Positions 35,600 to 47,185 of a DNA stretch of 64,000 nt are shown in pieces; position 1 is the first letter of the stretch, and every line of letters starts with the position of its first letter. Origin of the DNA: Rhabditoides inermis. Lineage: Eukaryota; Nematoda; Chromadorea; Rhabditida; Rhabditidae. The translations under genes were made by a program, and so were the position numbers. The notes below the pieces were generated by a model. That model searched no databases. It was not told the origin of the DNA and saw only the letters and a program-made list of their open reading frames with translations. Where the stretch lies: contig CAWZYM010000311.1 in the NCBI GenBank assembly GCA_963966185.1, positions 274,501-338,500 of the forward strand. The letters run 5' to 3'.

Positions 35600-36330
35600 T
35601 CCTGTATTTTTGTTATTCAAATACACCAACGACCATATAGATAACATATTTCATTCGCGACAAACAAGTAACACATCCATGCACCACAAAGTAACAGTAT
35701 TTGGAGAGGTGGCGAAGACTTGTTCTTGAGCTTGGATCGAAAATGGCGGGCTTGATACTGGCACTCCTCCTGCTGCTCGACTCGAAGTTGACCTGAACAC
35801 CAATCACTCAATATCAATCTATATGGACAAATCATTACCTGTATGAGGTGCAGCACGAGCTCCTTGAGGCGTAACTGCTTCACCTTGAAGCATTCGACAG
35901 GTGCGCGGCGAGAAGAAGAATGCAGTCAGACTTGTGCTGGAGAGATTGATCGTGATTCATATCACTCCTTCATCCACCAACCTTCTCCTCGTGTACCTTC
36001 TCTCGATCTGCGCGAAATGGTCGGCATCGGCCGAGAATATTTGCACTCCGCCTCCTTCCGGCAGTAGCGTACTTTCCCTGAAACATAAAGTGATGTACGA
36101 AAAACAAGTTCTTTTCAACACACACCTTGACGAGTATGAACTGGACGACAGTCCTCTACGTGTCCACGTCGTCGACGAGCAGTGTCTGTTTCCCAGTTCT
36201 CCCTTCTCCGGAACACTCCTTTGGAGAGTACAGCGGGCTATTTGTCAGCCTCAGGCGATCTTGGCGGACGAGGCGGGGAGGCGAGCGCGATGCGCCCCGC
36301 CTCCTTTCATTCCAGTAGGTCAGGATGACA
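35600..36330 (-). pseudogene. Unrecognised minus-strand coding pieces, probably a broken gene
   Basis: Several pieces look coding: one across about 36330-36130 with TNSPLYSPKECSGEG and LLVDDVDT, then an in-frame TAG, then RTVVQFILVK. Another, across about 36080-36000, reads ESTLLPEGGGVQIFSADADH. A third across about 35890-35840 reads VKQLRLKELVLHLIQ. The last, across about 35795-35700, reads RVEQQEECQYQARHFRSKLK, which looks like coiled coil. Splice sites exist between them, but I could not join all pieces in phase, and one stop interrupts the first. The family was not recognised. The pieces lie between the two CCGCGG-rich elements. Confidence 0.4.
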
Positions 36331-36539
36331 GCATCTTAATAAGAATAATGCTATGCGTAACAAGATTCGAACTTCGAACTTATCATGCACGCACCTTCCA
36401 TATGTTCTCGTATCGTACTAGCCTACTGCTGCCAGCCGGGAGCACTCCGCGTGCTCGGATCACCATATACATACAACAAACCTACAAAATAACAAATATT
36501 TTCAAAATAAACAATACAAACATGAAATGAATGAAATCG

Positions 36540-36775
36540 CAGAACTTCCGCGTTCGCAAAATTTAAACGTGAAAAGGACGCCGTTACATTGTTCGGGACT
36601 TCCTCGAAAGCCCCGCGGGATCCCCGAAAACAGAAACCTTCCCGCCGGGTTCAATCTGCATTTCGCGCCTCCCGCGGGATACCCGCGCGGTACCGCCAAC
36701 TTTCGGGAGGCCCGCGGGTTACGCGAGGGCGCCGCGAAAAACCGTGGAATCCCGCGGGGCGCTCGCGACTTTGCC
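36540..36775. repeat. CCCGCGGG-rich low-complexity element, copy 2
   Basis: This is a second GC-rich stretch with repeated CCCGCGGGAT and CCCGCGG motifs. It resembles 35390-35565 in composition and motif spacing rather than base by base. Confidence 0.75.
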
Positions 36776-37026
36776 TGAGGTGCGTGCATGCGGTGGTAAT
36801 CGATACAGTGGCCCGTCGGCCGCTGGCATCAAAGAGCGGCCGACCCCGAACTGTGCGCGGTGAGAGCAGTGAGCGAGATCGAATCATGCTTGCTATGGGT
36901 CATGTCAGCATTCGCAAAACATGCCGCGGTCAATCGTTATCAGTGTGTTCCCTTATCAGTTGTTTATCATCATGGAAGTGAAACCCACAAACATTTATCA
37001 GTAGATTTTTTTTAAATTTCGAGTGA

Positions 37027-38730
37027 TCATGATTCGGCACGATGTACGTGTGCTTCCCCTATGAGCTGCGAAGTGTTGGGTAGGGAGAAGGAGGGCTCGA
37101 CTGACGACGCATGCAAGATGACCTTGCCACAGAGAAGATACTTCGAGATCATATGCAGCAGAAACTCCCTGAAACAATAGATGCTTATGTCCGAAATGCC
37201 TCTTTTGCGTATTTATTTTCAGGAACTGGCTATGCAATAAGACATTTAATCTCTCGAACGAAATATAATATGTCTAATCGTTGTATTTTATGTTTTGGAA
37301 GCTTCGGACGTTCACACTCGGTTTCACCTGTACGGTCGTATGAAATAGAAGGAGAAGGCGCAGCTGAATAGCGGGTAGCACACGAGAAAAAGGAAACACA
37401 TGTGCTAAATTAACAAATTGACATTAGTTCGATCGACGCAAACAGCTTACCACAAACGATTGTGAGGTGATCCACTCTATGTAGTCCAACCACACAGCGA
37501 ATGTACAGACTGCGACTGGAATCGACATGGCTACGGCGGGATAGACGTTCTGAAAGATGGTGTGGAACACCGTTTACTATGAAAGGAAGTGCACATGGTA
37601 GGAACTGCGGGCAACACCCTTTGAAGTGCGCAGTTCCTACCACGCGCACTCCCTCCATACTATCGTTCCCCATTTCTTCGAACCTGCATGATGAGCATGA
37701 TATTAAAGTGCTGCTGTATTTTGTATGTTCTTTCAGACATATGCTGCCGCTGCTCTCTTATCTTCCTGTACACGAGTGCCGAAGATGTGAAGTTGCCGGT
37801 GTGCATTGCCACCAGACCGAAAGCTGAAACGAACACTTTGGCAAATAATGAATTATGATACCTCATATGTAATACGTACATAGTAGTCCTATAAAGGGAT
37901 AGTGATATGTCTTCGAGAGGTCACCAGAGACGAAGGAATAGCCCTGCTCTAGCAGATAGTTGATTCGAGGCAGAGATTCGTTGTATCGCATTGTAGATAT
38001 GCGATGCAGCATATCCTTCAAAATAGTTCGGTTATTATATGTTCTATATGGAGCGAAATTGAAACGTGCAAGCACTCTTCGACAACGGTACCTAGAGATT
38101 CACTATTCTCTATTCACCTCATGCGGTTCAAGAGTGTATAGTAGGGCTGATGCCATCATAGAGCACAATATCACGGTTCCTAAGCCGCCAAGAACCACAC
38201 CTAATTGGAATATTGTACTACTGTACATGTGCAGATAGTGTCCTGCCTTTCCAATTGAATATGAACGCCAGTGTTCTCTGATGGTCAAAGACAATCAAGT
38301 ATCGCATATGGCAACAGTCATTGATTGCACAGTACACCATTATGCCAAAGCTAAATGTTAGAATTATCTGAAAAGATGACGTGTTTGTTTTGAGTGTTTG
38401 TTTTAGACGTTGTTACTGGAATGGCTCTGCCTTGATGTCCCAGATATCTTCCGAATCCAAGATTCGCGGCGGCCGGATACTCGAAGAAAATGTCGGGTCG
38501 AAATAGCCACATCAGAGAGATATTGAACAGCATGTCACAAATCTGTACACCAAAATTCAAATGACAACTTCGAAAAAAGTGAATACCGCGAGCTTCAAAA
38601 TCATCAGCCGATATTGTTTCATTTCGTTGCTGGATTTCGTGAGAATCGCGTAGATCCAGAACATTGTGGAGAATTCCACGAGTATTCCGAGAGCTACGTA
38701 GATCCAATACACTACCGAGTTCTCCAACAT
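37027..38730 (-). pseudogene. Srh/Sri-like serpentine chemoreceptor with two lesions
   Basis: The exons are 38730-38587, 38542-38417, 38367-38118, about 38094-37880, 37823-37684, 37549-37451, 37404-37328 and 37168-37027. The protein has an N-terminal TM (VYWIYVALGILVEF), then MKQYRLMILKLAICDMLFN. It goes on to RPDIFFEYPAAANLGFGRY, MSERTYKIQQHFNIMLIMQ (a typical Srh/Sri segment before TM6) and the end motif FSFYFIRPYR. Two lesions are seen. Exon 3 is one base too long, shifting frame within TGGAAAGGCAGG. The junction of exons 3 and 4 meets tandem stops (TAG TGA) in the only frame that connects them. The remaining exon joins are in phase, so the damage is recent or the two sites are sequence errors. 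Confidence 0.75.
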
Positions 38731-39316
38731 AGCTAAACTCTCAACTACTCTAATGTTTCAACGTCAATGGGTAATGTAGACAGGTGAAATGATTATTAGT
38801 TCTCTAGAAAGACCAGGAAGCTCCGCCTCGCTCGCACTCTAACTATATTTTAACTGACTCATCTTTTTCGGTATTTTCCAGGCACGCAATTGACAGTCGA
38901 ACGGCAATGGAAATGGAAGCGGTCACTGTGCGCGTACCTTCATGCCTTCATCTGCACGTATCTCAATCTAAAGCTGTGGAAAGAGAAGCTTGTGTTGTTC
39001 TTGAAATCGAGGAGCGGTGTAAGCACAGTGTAAGATTCTTTATCAATTTTTGGAGAAACACAAAGTGGTGAAACGCAGAACGCGGGTATGTGAAATCCGC
39101 GCAATTTGTTTATGTTTCAAAATGTACCTCCTTCCTTCAGCAGAGAACTTTGTCAGCAAATTGCGATGCGGATAACGCACGCGCGAATAGTGGCTGTTTG
39201 TAGATTACATTACAGATGATCTACCTTTAGTTGCGACTCCCGGAAGCAATATCTGACATCTCATTCTCAATTCAACTTTTCAATCACGCAAATCACTTCT
39301 ATTTTACTATCTCAAC

Positions 39317-39485
39317 AGGACTGCTGGCCGTGCTGATCACCATCTTATGCGACGCGTTCAAGTTCGAAGAGGAGGACACCAACAACGACAGCATCACCAT
39401 CGAGTGGACCAACACCCCCGACGGCGCCGCCAAGACCTTCCGTCGCGAGTGGTTTCAGGGCGACGGAATGGTCCGCCACTCTTAA
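39317..39485 (+). pseudogene. Major Sperm Protein, C-terminal fragment
   Basis: The frame reads [20 protein letters not shown], then a stretch nearly identical to MSP from [13 protein letters not shown] through [17 protein letters not shown], ending HS and a stop. MSP is the nematode sperm cytoskeleton protein and sperm signal. Here the first half is missing and the conserved last residues after GDGMVR are replaced, so this is a truncated copy. Upstream, the segment at 38880-39030 shows an unrelated open frame that I could not connect. Confidence 0.75.
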
Positions 39486-40828
39486 AGGATGACTACGGGC
39501 AATGAAAATTGGTCCCGCCACGAAGTCCCTGGGACGTCTTTCAAATCGCAATATCTCTGTTATTTCAAAAGATATCAAAATGTGTTCAATAGGTTGTTGG
39601 AATGATTTTGAGAGTTCCCCGGAACTGCGTTGAACGATTTTTGAAAACTTCATTTTTAAGCGAGTTATAGCCTTACTCCAATGTGGACTAAACCTGTATA
39701 TTCGGTAATAACTCATTGTAAACAAATTTTCAGAACTTTTCATCTAGTAGGTGTTTTTATCTATTATGAAATGCATATATTAGAGCAAAAACTATGGCAT
39801 ACACGAATGATGCCCGGATACATCCTTTAAGCATCAAACGATAATGATGAATAAATATATGTTTTGATGACTTAATACTTTTATTTGACATGGATTTTGA
39901 TGGTTTACAACGGGTTTTGCTATGACACTGTCACTTCTTGTATGAGTGTAGAATTCAGGGAACTTAGGCACGGGTCGGCCCGCTCATCGCCGCGCTCCTA
40001 TATCGCTTGTCACAGTCGCGCGCCGCGTGAGAATCTTCAAAGGCGGCATGCACTGACTTTGCACTTTTCAATGGCGGCCACCATACACTGCGCGGGCTCA
40101 TGCGACGCGTGCCACTCGCTATGACAGCGGCGAGCGATCAGCGGGCCGAGCCATGTTAGAATTTTTGATCACTTTATGCATATGACGCAGTATTTAGATT
40201 GATAATTTTCCACTCGCACGAATTTTCATGAGAATCTCGATGTCTTTTTTGCCTTTCCGCACGAATCTGCACAGGTAAATACGGATCTGAAACTGAAACA
40301 TCTGCCGAGCGATGATCATGTCTTATCACTGAAAAAAAAGATTATCATAATTATGTTTATGATATCACTACTAGCGCTTCGGCGCGCTGTCGCGCGCCTC
40401 CGCGCTAGATCATGAAAATAAGAAGAATAGAATAGAAACTCATAGAATAGAATAGAAACTCAAGTTTTTGTTATGATCAATAATACTGTGTGTTTTTTTT
40501 ACAATTTCATAACATTTCGAGTGAAACTGGTTATTAAAGTAGAGAAGATTAGTCGATTGATGTATTGATTGCACTGATAATGTGGTCTAGAGGCAATGCA
40601 ATAATAATACCTGGTCTGCAAGTGCTTTGGTTAGCTGCCGCGTACCTCCGTTGTACAAGTCAGTAGATCTATGTATATTTTTGAATTTGAATGTCCTCGC
40701 GTATACGGAAAGAGCACCTGCACGGTGCCGCGCGCTCCCGCTCCGCTATCAATATCTATGAATACATAGATCAATGATAATCATTATACTTTTTTTCTGA
40801 ACTATACTTTCCTTTGCTCATAAAAACT

Positions 40829-40840
40829 CTCTCTCTCTCT

Positions 40841-40887
<47 letters not shown>

Positions 40888-40906
40888 TTCCTCTCTCTCT
40901 TTCTCT

Positions 40907-40951
<45 letters not shown>

Positions 40952-41240
40952 CTCTTTTTTTCTCTCTCTTTTTTCTCTTTCTTTCTCTCTCTTTCTCTTC
41001 GTATTTCTTTTAGTTTTAATGCTACGAGCTTTGCTACTGCAACCTCTCGCCCTCTTTTATTCTCGCATTCTCTCTCTCTCTTTCTCTCTCTGTCTCTCTC
41101 TATCTCTCCCTTCCCTTTTTTATCTTACTCTTCCTTTTTTCCCTCTTCCTCTTTTTCCGCTGCCTTTCTCTATATATATATCTATATGCTTCTCTCTAAC
41201 TTTTCCTCTCTCCCTCTTTCTCTCTCTCTCTCCGTTCTTT
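40829..41240. repeat. Long TC/CTTT pyrimidine tract
   Basis: About 400 bp consist almost only of C and T, with (CT)n runs broken by T-rich pieces. It marks the left edge of the satellite domain and creates a false Ser/Leu/Phe-rich frame. Confidence 0.9.
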
Positions 41241-41397
41241 GTCAATGCATTTTTAGAGATTGAAGTAAAACTTTTGCTTGGACATGGAGCTTCCGCTGCC
41301 GGACAGCGAGATTTTGATGTTTTTTTAACCGGATACTGAAAGCAAAATTGAGGAGGTGGACTACAGCCGAGGACGTAAACTCAACTATCTGCAAAGT

Positions 41398-42440
41398 TTC
41401 ATACAAATTGGTTTAGTATGAATCAAGTCGTGAACGCGGAACTAATCAAAATCGTAAAGAAATGCGAGGGCGCGCGCATCTTTTGATGATTGGACAACAT
41501 GTTCCTCACACCGTAACCAATAACGCTGAATTTGGCAGGTACGCTCTTTTTGTTGAAACTATTTGTTGAACGTATTTACGGAAAAAGAAGCGAAGATGTT
41601 TCTTAGATGAGACACGTTCGCTGCGAACAGCAACAAAATCGATTACTTTCGTGGTTTTTCTTCGAAATATAGGCAATGAGTGTAATTGGAGAGTAATCAC
41701 TGCGTCGACTGCGTCCTGAAGTAATATGTGAACTTTTTGAAAAGTTTCATGCAAATCGGTTCAGTAGAAACGGAGATATGCCCGCGGACACACAAGAAAA
41801 AGTGCAAAAGTGACCATTTTTGGTGGTTTTCGACCATAAAAAAGGTAATGAAAGCAAAATTGAGAACTGTCACAGAATGGACTGCATCAGAAGACGTGAA
41901 CTCAACTATATTATGAGTTTCATGCAAACTGGTTCTGTATGAATCGAGTTATGACCGCGGAAATACTAAAAATCGCAAAAGTGAGGCGAGAGCGCGCGCG
42001 CGGCTCTTGCTAATTTGGCTATATTTTCCTTACACCGTAACCAATGATGATGAAACTTGCAGGTTAGTGACAGAACTATTTGTTGAAAGTAAATACAGAA
42101 CAAGAAGCGAAACTGTTTCTTAGGTAAGAAGCTTTTGCAGCGGACAGCACCGAAATCGGCGAATTTTGAGGTTTTTCTACCAAATATAGGCAATGAGTGT
42201 AATTGGAGAGTAATCACAAAGTGGACTGCATCCTAAAGTACTATGTAAACTTTTCGCAAAGTTTGACGCAAATCGGTTCGGTAGAAACGGAGTTATGCCC
42301 GCGGACACACAAGAAAAAGTGCAAAAGTGACCATTTTTGGTGGTTTTTCGACCAAATATGGACGTAGAGGAGGAGTTGAGAGGTGCCTGAATTTTGTCGT
42401 CGTCCTTGGAAGAAAACACAACTTTTTACCAAGTTTCATG
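41398..42440. repeat. Two tandem copies of a unit of about 521 bp
   Basis: TTTCATACAAATTGGTTTAG at 41398 and TTTCATGCAAACTGGTTCTG at 41919 begin similar units. Both contain ACCGTAACCAAT, GGCAATGAGTGTAATTGGAG, CGGAGATATGCCCGCGGACA or near copies, and AAAGTGACCATTTTTGG. Divergence is moderate. The text AAATCGGTT...GTAGAAACGGAG with a GGACAC tail resembles repeats seen in many animal genomes. Confidence 0.8.
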
Positions 42441-42514
42441 TGAATCGGTTGAGTTTGAAGCTAGTTATGACTCTGGAATGACGGACACCATAGGACATTT
42501 TAGTAAAAAAGGCG

Positions 42515-42760
42515 ACTAGCGCGCTTCGCGCGCTAGAAAGATAGGTATAAAATAAAGGAGAAAATTATCTATCGATTGATATATAGATTGACTTGATTTG
42601 TGCTCTGGAAGTGCTATTAGGAGCTGTGCTAGAAGTGCTGTTGTCAGTCTTCCAGTAGATGACTGATCTTTATTTATTTCCTTATCTTTTTTTCAATTTT
42701 CAGTAATATCAAGTATTTAGAAAGTGTCACAGTCTATCAGTATCTGGTTGATGGTATCTG
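42515..42760. repeat. Border block B (copy 1): GCGC hairpin plus about 220 bp
   Basis: It begins with the hairpin CTAGCGCGCTTCGCGCGCTAG. ATAGGTATAAAATA, ATCTATCGATTGATATATAG and a GTGCTATTAGGAGCTGTGCT segment follow. The same block recurs at 47959-48200 with few changes. It is preceded by GGACACCATAGGACATTTTA. Confidence 0.8.
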
Positions 42761-44090
42761 CTTGACTGACTTTCTACAGATGTTATATTTACTATGTTCA
42801 TAGAAAGCGCTCCGGGACACTCCGCGGTCAAAGTCGATCAGTAGATCAGTAAATATAATAATATATCAATCACTGATACTGATATGCATTCTCTCCTACT
42901 CTTTGATCTTTTACTCTCTCGTATGCACTTATAGGGCGCTCCGGCACGCTTCGCGCGCCTCCGCGGTCAAAGTTGGTCAGTATATCAGTAATAATAAGAA
43001 TATATTGATCACTGCTATTGATATGCATTTTCTCCGACTCCGACTCTCTGATATTTTACTTTCTCGTATGCACATAGAAAGCGCTCCGGCACGCTTCGCG
43101 CGCCTCCGCGGTCAAAGTTGATCAGTATATCAGTAATAATAAGAATATATTGATCACTGCTACTGATATGCATTTTCTCCGACTCTTTGATATTTTACTT
43201 TCTCGTATGCACATAGAAAGCGCTCCGGCACGCTCCGCGCGCCTCCGCGGTCAAAGTCGATCAGTAGATCAGTAATAATAAGAATATATTGATCACTTCT
43301 ACTGATATGCATTTTCTCCGACTCTCTGATTGTTCACTTTCTTGTATGCACATAGAAAGCGCTCCGGCACGCTCCGCGCGCCTCCGCGGTCAAAGTCGAT
43401 CAGTAGATCAGTAATAATAAGAATATTTTGATCACTGCTACTGATATGCATTTTCTCCGACTCTCTGATCGTTCACTTTTTCGTATGCACATAAAAAGCG
43501 CTCCGGCACGCTCCGCGCGCCTCCGCGGTCAAAGCCGATCAGTAGATCAGTGATAATAAGAATATATTGATCACTTTTACTGATATGCATTTTCTCCGAC
43601 TCTCTGATCGTTCACTTTCTTGTATGCACATAGAAAGCGCTCCGGCACGCTCCGCGCGCCTCCGCGGTCAAAGTCGATCAGTAGATCAGTAATAATAAGA
43701 ATATATTGATCACTGCTACTGATATGCATTTTCTCCGACTCTCTGATCGTTCACTTTTTCGTATGCACATAAAAAGCGCTCCGGCACGCTCCGCGCGCCT
43801 CCGCGGTCAAAGCCGATCAGTAGATCAGTGATAATAAGAATATATTGATCACTGCTACTGATATGCATTTTCTCCGACTCTCTGATTTTTACTCTTTCGT
43901 ATGCACATAGAAGGCGCTCCGGCACGCTTCGCGCGCCTCCGCGGTCAAAGTCGATCAGTAGATCAGTAATTATAATAATATGATCACTGATACTGATATG
44001 CATTTTCTCCGACTCTCTGATCTTTCACTTTCTCGTATGCACATAGAAAGCGCTCCGGCACGCTTCGCGGTAAAAGCCTATCAGTAGCTG
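42760..44090. repeat. Satellite array, unit about 139 bp, about nine copies
   Basis: ATATGCATTTTCTCCGACTC starts recur at 43021, 43166, 43305, 43444, 43583, 43722, 43861 and 43996, so the period is 135-145 and mostly exactly 139. Each unit contains CGCTCCGGCACGCTCCGCGC and GATCAGTAGATCAGT. Units at 43305/43583 and 43444/43722 match each other better than their neighbours, giving a 278-bp dimer. Confidence 0.9.
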
Positions 44091-44282
44091 GTTGACAATT
44101 TTTATTTATTATAGATCCAAGTATAATTATAGTTATCACTGGTCTAATATAAGCGAGAGAGAAAGAGATGAGCAGCTGGTTGACAATTTTTATTGATTTT
44201 AGTTCCAAGTAGACTTCATATTTATCACTAATCTAAAATCATAATATATAAGAGAGAGATATAGGAAGAGAGAGAGGGAGAG

Positions 44283-44344
<62 letters not shown>

Positions 44345-44349
<5 letters not shown>

Positions 44350-45105
44350 CGAACAAAGAGAGATGAGAAAAGGAGAGGGATGAGAAAAGAAGGTTACATA
44401 GTATTTCGCCTCGCCTCACTTCCCTGATTGAATACAGAGAGTCGTTAGTGCATACAGTTATATTTGTATTGTATTTGCTCAGAATATAGAATTTGCACAG
44501 TTTGTGGAGTGTGGTGAGCTGTTTCGTAGTGCATGGTGACATTCTCGGTCATTTTACTGTTTCTTTCTCTAACAGCAGACGGGCCGGCAGCTGGCGCACT
44601 CTCACCTCGCCACACTCTCTCGTCGCGGGGCAATAAAGTGGCGTCGATTAGAGGAATTTAATTGATAAGCGGGCGTCAGAGGTCACAAAAAGATGCAAAT
44701 TTTGGTAGAAGTGTAGTGGCCACCTATTTGCATGTTGTAGTAATGGGAGATCTGACACGGTTGCCTAGTCTTCTTTAACAGCCCGCGACAACTATTTGGT
44801 GTCGCCTCGCCTCGATTAAATCACTTCGTGAAAAGAAACCAGGAGGAGTTATAAAAAGATTACGGGCCAATTTGCAGGTGAGGGAGTGTAGAGGAGTGAC
44901 GTCGAAACCGTTTTTCGATAGCTGAAGTCTGCGATTCGCAGTACTCGTTCTTGTAAGGCCTACTCGATGCAACCGTTCAACGACCTAACCGTCTCTTCAT
45001 CTGACACACTATTTCGCTCTTTTTTCTGTCTGACTCTCTCTGATTACGCGCTATTTCGTCGAATTTTCTTAAAGGCTTATAGCTCCGCGGATATGAGACT
45101 GATAT
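44345..45105. repeat. Block E (copy 1), about 750 bp, duplicated at 46105-46850
   Basis: The block runs from the GA tract and TATTTCGCCTCGCCTCACTT through AACAGCAGACGGGCCGGCAG to TTATAGCTCCGCGGATATGA. The second copy is nearly identical. A plus-strand frame reading CRLASIKSLREKKPGGVIKR is kept in both copies. No protein family was recognised. Confidence 0.8.
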
Positions 45106-45109
45106 TATA

Positions 45110-46060
45110 AATTATCTACTCTCGCCTTTTATCATAGACAGCCGCTCCGCGCGCCTCAGCAGTCAAATTCTATCAGTAGCTGGTTGACAATGATTAGTTA
45201 TCATTCATAAAATCTCTACTTTCGCCTTTGATCACAGACAGCCGCTCCGCGCCTCAGCGGTCAAACTCTATCAGTAGCTGGTTGACAATGATTAGTTATC
45301 ACAGATCTAATCTTATAAAATCTCTACTCTCGCCTTTGATCACAGACAGCCGCTCCGCGCGCCTCAGCGGTCAAATTCTATCAGTAGCTGGTTGACAATG
45401 AATAGTTATCACGGATCTAATATTATAAAATCTCTACTTTCGCCTTTAATAACAGACAGCCGCTCCGCGCGCCTCAGCGGTCAAATCCTATCAGTAGCTG
45501 GTTGACAATTATTATTTATTTTAGATCCAAGTAGACTTTATAGTTATCACTGATCTAATGTTATTCTATCAGTAGCTGGTTGACAATGATTAGTGATCAC
45601 GGATCTAATTTTATGAAATATCTACTCTCGCCTATGATCATAGACAGCCGCTCCGCGCGCCTCCGCGGTCAAATTCTATCAGTAGCTGGTTGACAATGAT
45701 TAGTGATCACGGATCTAATTTTATGAAATATCTACTCTCGCCTATGATCATAGACAGCCGCTCCGCGCGCCTCCGCGGTCAAATTCTATCAGTAGCTGGT
45801 TGATAATGATTAGTTATCACGGATCTAATATTATAAAATATCTACTCTCGCCTATGATCATAGACAGCCGCTCCGCGCGCCTCCGCGGTCAAATTCTATC
45901 AGTAGCTGGTTGACAATGATTAGTGATCACGGATCTAATTTTATGAAATATCTACTCTCGCCTATGATCATAGACAGCCGCTCCGCGCGCCTCCGCGGTC
46001 AAATTCTATCAGTAGCTGGTTGACAATGATTAGTTATCACTGATCTAATATTATAAAATT
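45110..46060. repeat. Satellite array, 110-bp unit, about eight copies
   Basis: Units carry CAGACAGCCGCTCCGCGCGC, CTATCAGTAGCTGGTTGACA and ATGATTAGTTATCACGGATC. This is a smaller and more divergent array of the family that fills 49130-53155. One unit is interrupted near 45500-45570. Confidence 0.88.
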
Positions 46061-46073
46061 CATGAAAGAAAGG

Positions 46074-46104
<31 letters not shown>

Positions 46105-46108
<4 letters not shown>

Positions 46109-46850
46109 GAAAAAAGAGAGATGAGAAAAGGAGGTGTTACTACAAAGTATTTCGCCTCGCCTCACTTCCCTGATTGAACATACAATGACGTGAGTGCATA
46201 ATGTTTTATTGTATGTGTTCAGAAAACAAAATTTGCACAGTTTGTTGCAGTGTGGTGAGCTGTTTCGTAGTGCATGGTGATGTTCTCGCTCGTTTGCACA
46301 ATTGACTGTCTCTTTCTCTAACAGCAGACGGGCCGGCAGCTGGCGCACTCTCACCTCGCCACACTCTCTCGTCGCGGGGCAATAAAGTGGCGTCGATTAG
46401 AGGAATTTAATTGATAGCGGGCGTCAGAGGTCACAAAAAGATGCAAATTTCGGTAGAAGTGTAGTGGCCACCTATTTGCATGTTGTAGTAAAAGGAAACC
46501 TTACACGGTTGCCTAGTTTTCTCGAACAGCCCGCGACAACTATTTGGTGTCGCCTCGCCTCGATTAAATCACTTCGTGAAAAGAAACCAGGAGGAGTTAT
46601 AAAAAGATTACGGGCCAATTTGCAGGTGAGGGAGTGTAGAGGAGTGACGTCGAAACCGTTTCTCGATAGCTGAAGTCTGCGATTCGCAGTGTTCGTTCTT
46701 GTAAGGCCTACTCGATGCAACCGTTCAACCACCTACCCGTCTCTTCATCTGACACACTATTTCGCTCTTTTTTCTGTCTGACTCTCTCTGATTACGCGCT
46801 ATTTCGTCGAATTTTCTTTAAGGCTTATAGCTCCGCGGATATGAGAGATA
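46105..46850. repeat. Block E (copy 2)
   Basis: This is a second copy of 44345-45105. Both copies keep the CAATAAAGTGGCGTCGATTA and AAACCAGGAGGAGTTATAAA segments. Copy 2 continues past the shared end into GCTGAAAATTGGAATCCTGC and unique DNA. Confidence 0.8.
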
Positions 46851-46994
46851 AAGGGCTGAAAATTGGAATCCTGCATCTCGGGACCGAGACCATCGGATCG
46901 ATGTCACGTTTGGCTAGATAGGAGTAGTGGGTGGCGCGGTAGAGCGATGGACGGACGGACAAAAAGTGCGGAAACCATAGGGCATTTTACACTT

Positions 46995-47060
46995 ACACCC
47001 GAACTAGCCCGAGCGGCGCTGGCGCGCCGCTCGGGCTAGGGCCGCCTTCGGCGGCCTCAC
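46995..47060. repeat. Double GC hairpin at a repeat border
   Basis: CTAGCCCGAGCGGCGC and its exact complement are separated by two bases. A second hairpin with the loop TTCG (GGGCCGCCTTCGGCGGCC) follows directly. It lies just after GGAAACCATAGGGCATTTTA, a phrase found at other block borders. Confidence 0.85.
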
Positions 47061-47185
47061 CACTCCAACATCAAAACTGAAATCATAAATCAAATCTAAT
47101 TTAAGAACTAATGCTTGCTCACAAACCTCTAATTTAACTAAGAATTACATTACACCACTAAATACCAAAATTTAAGACAAATTGA

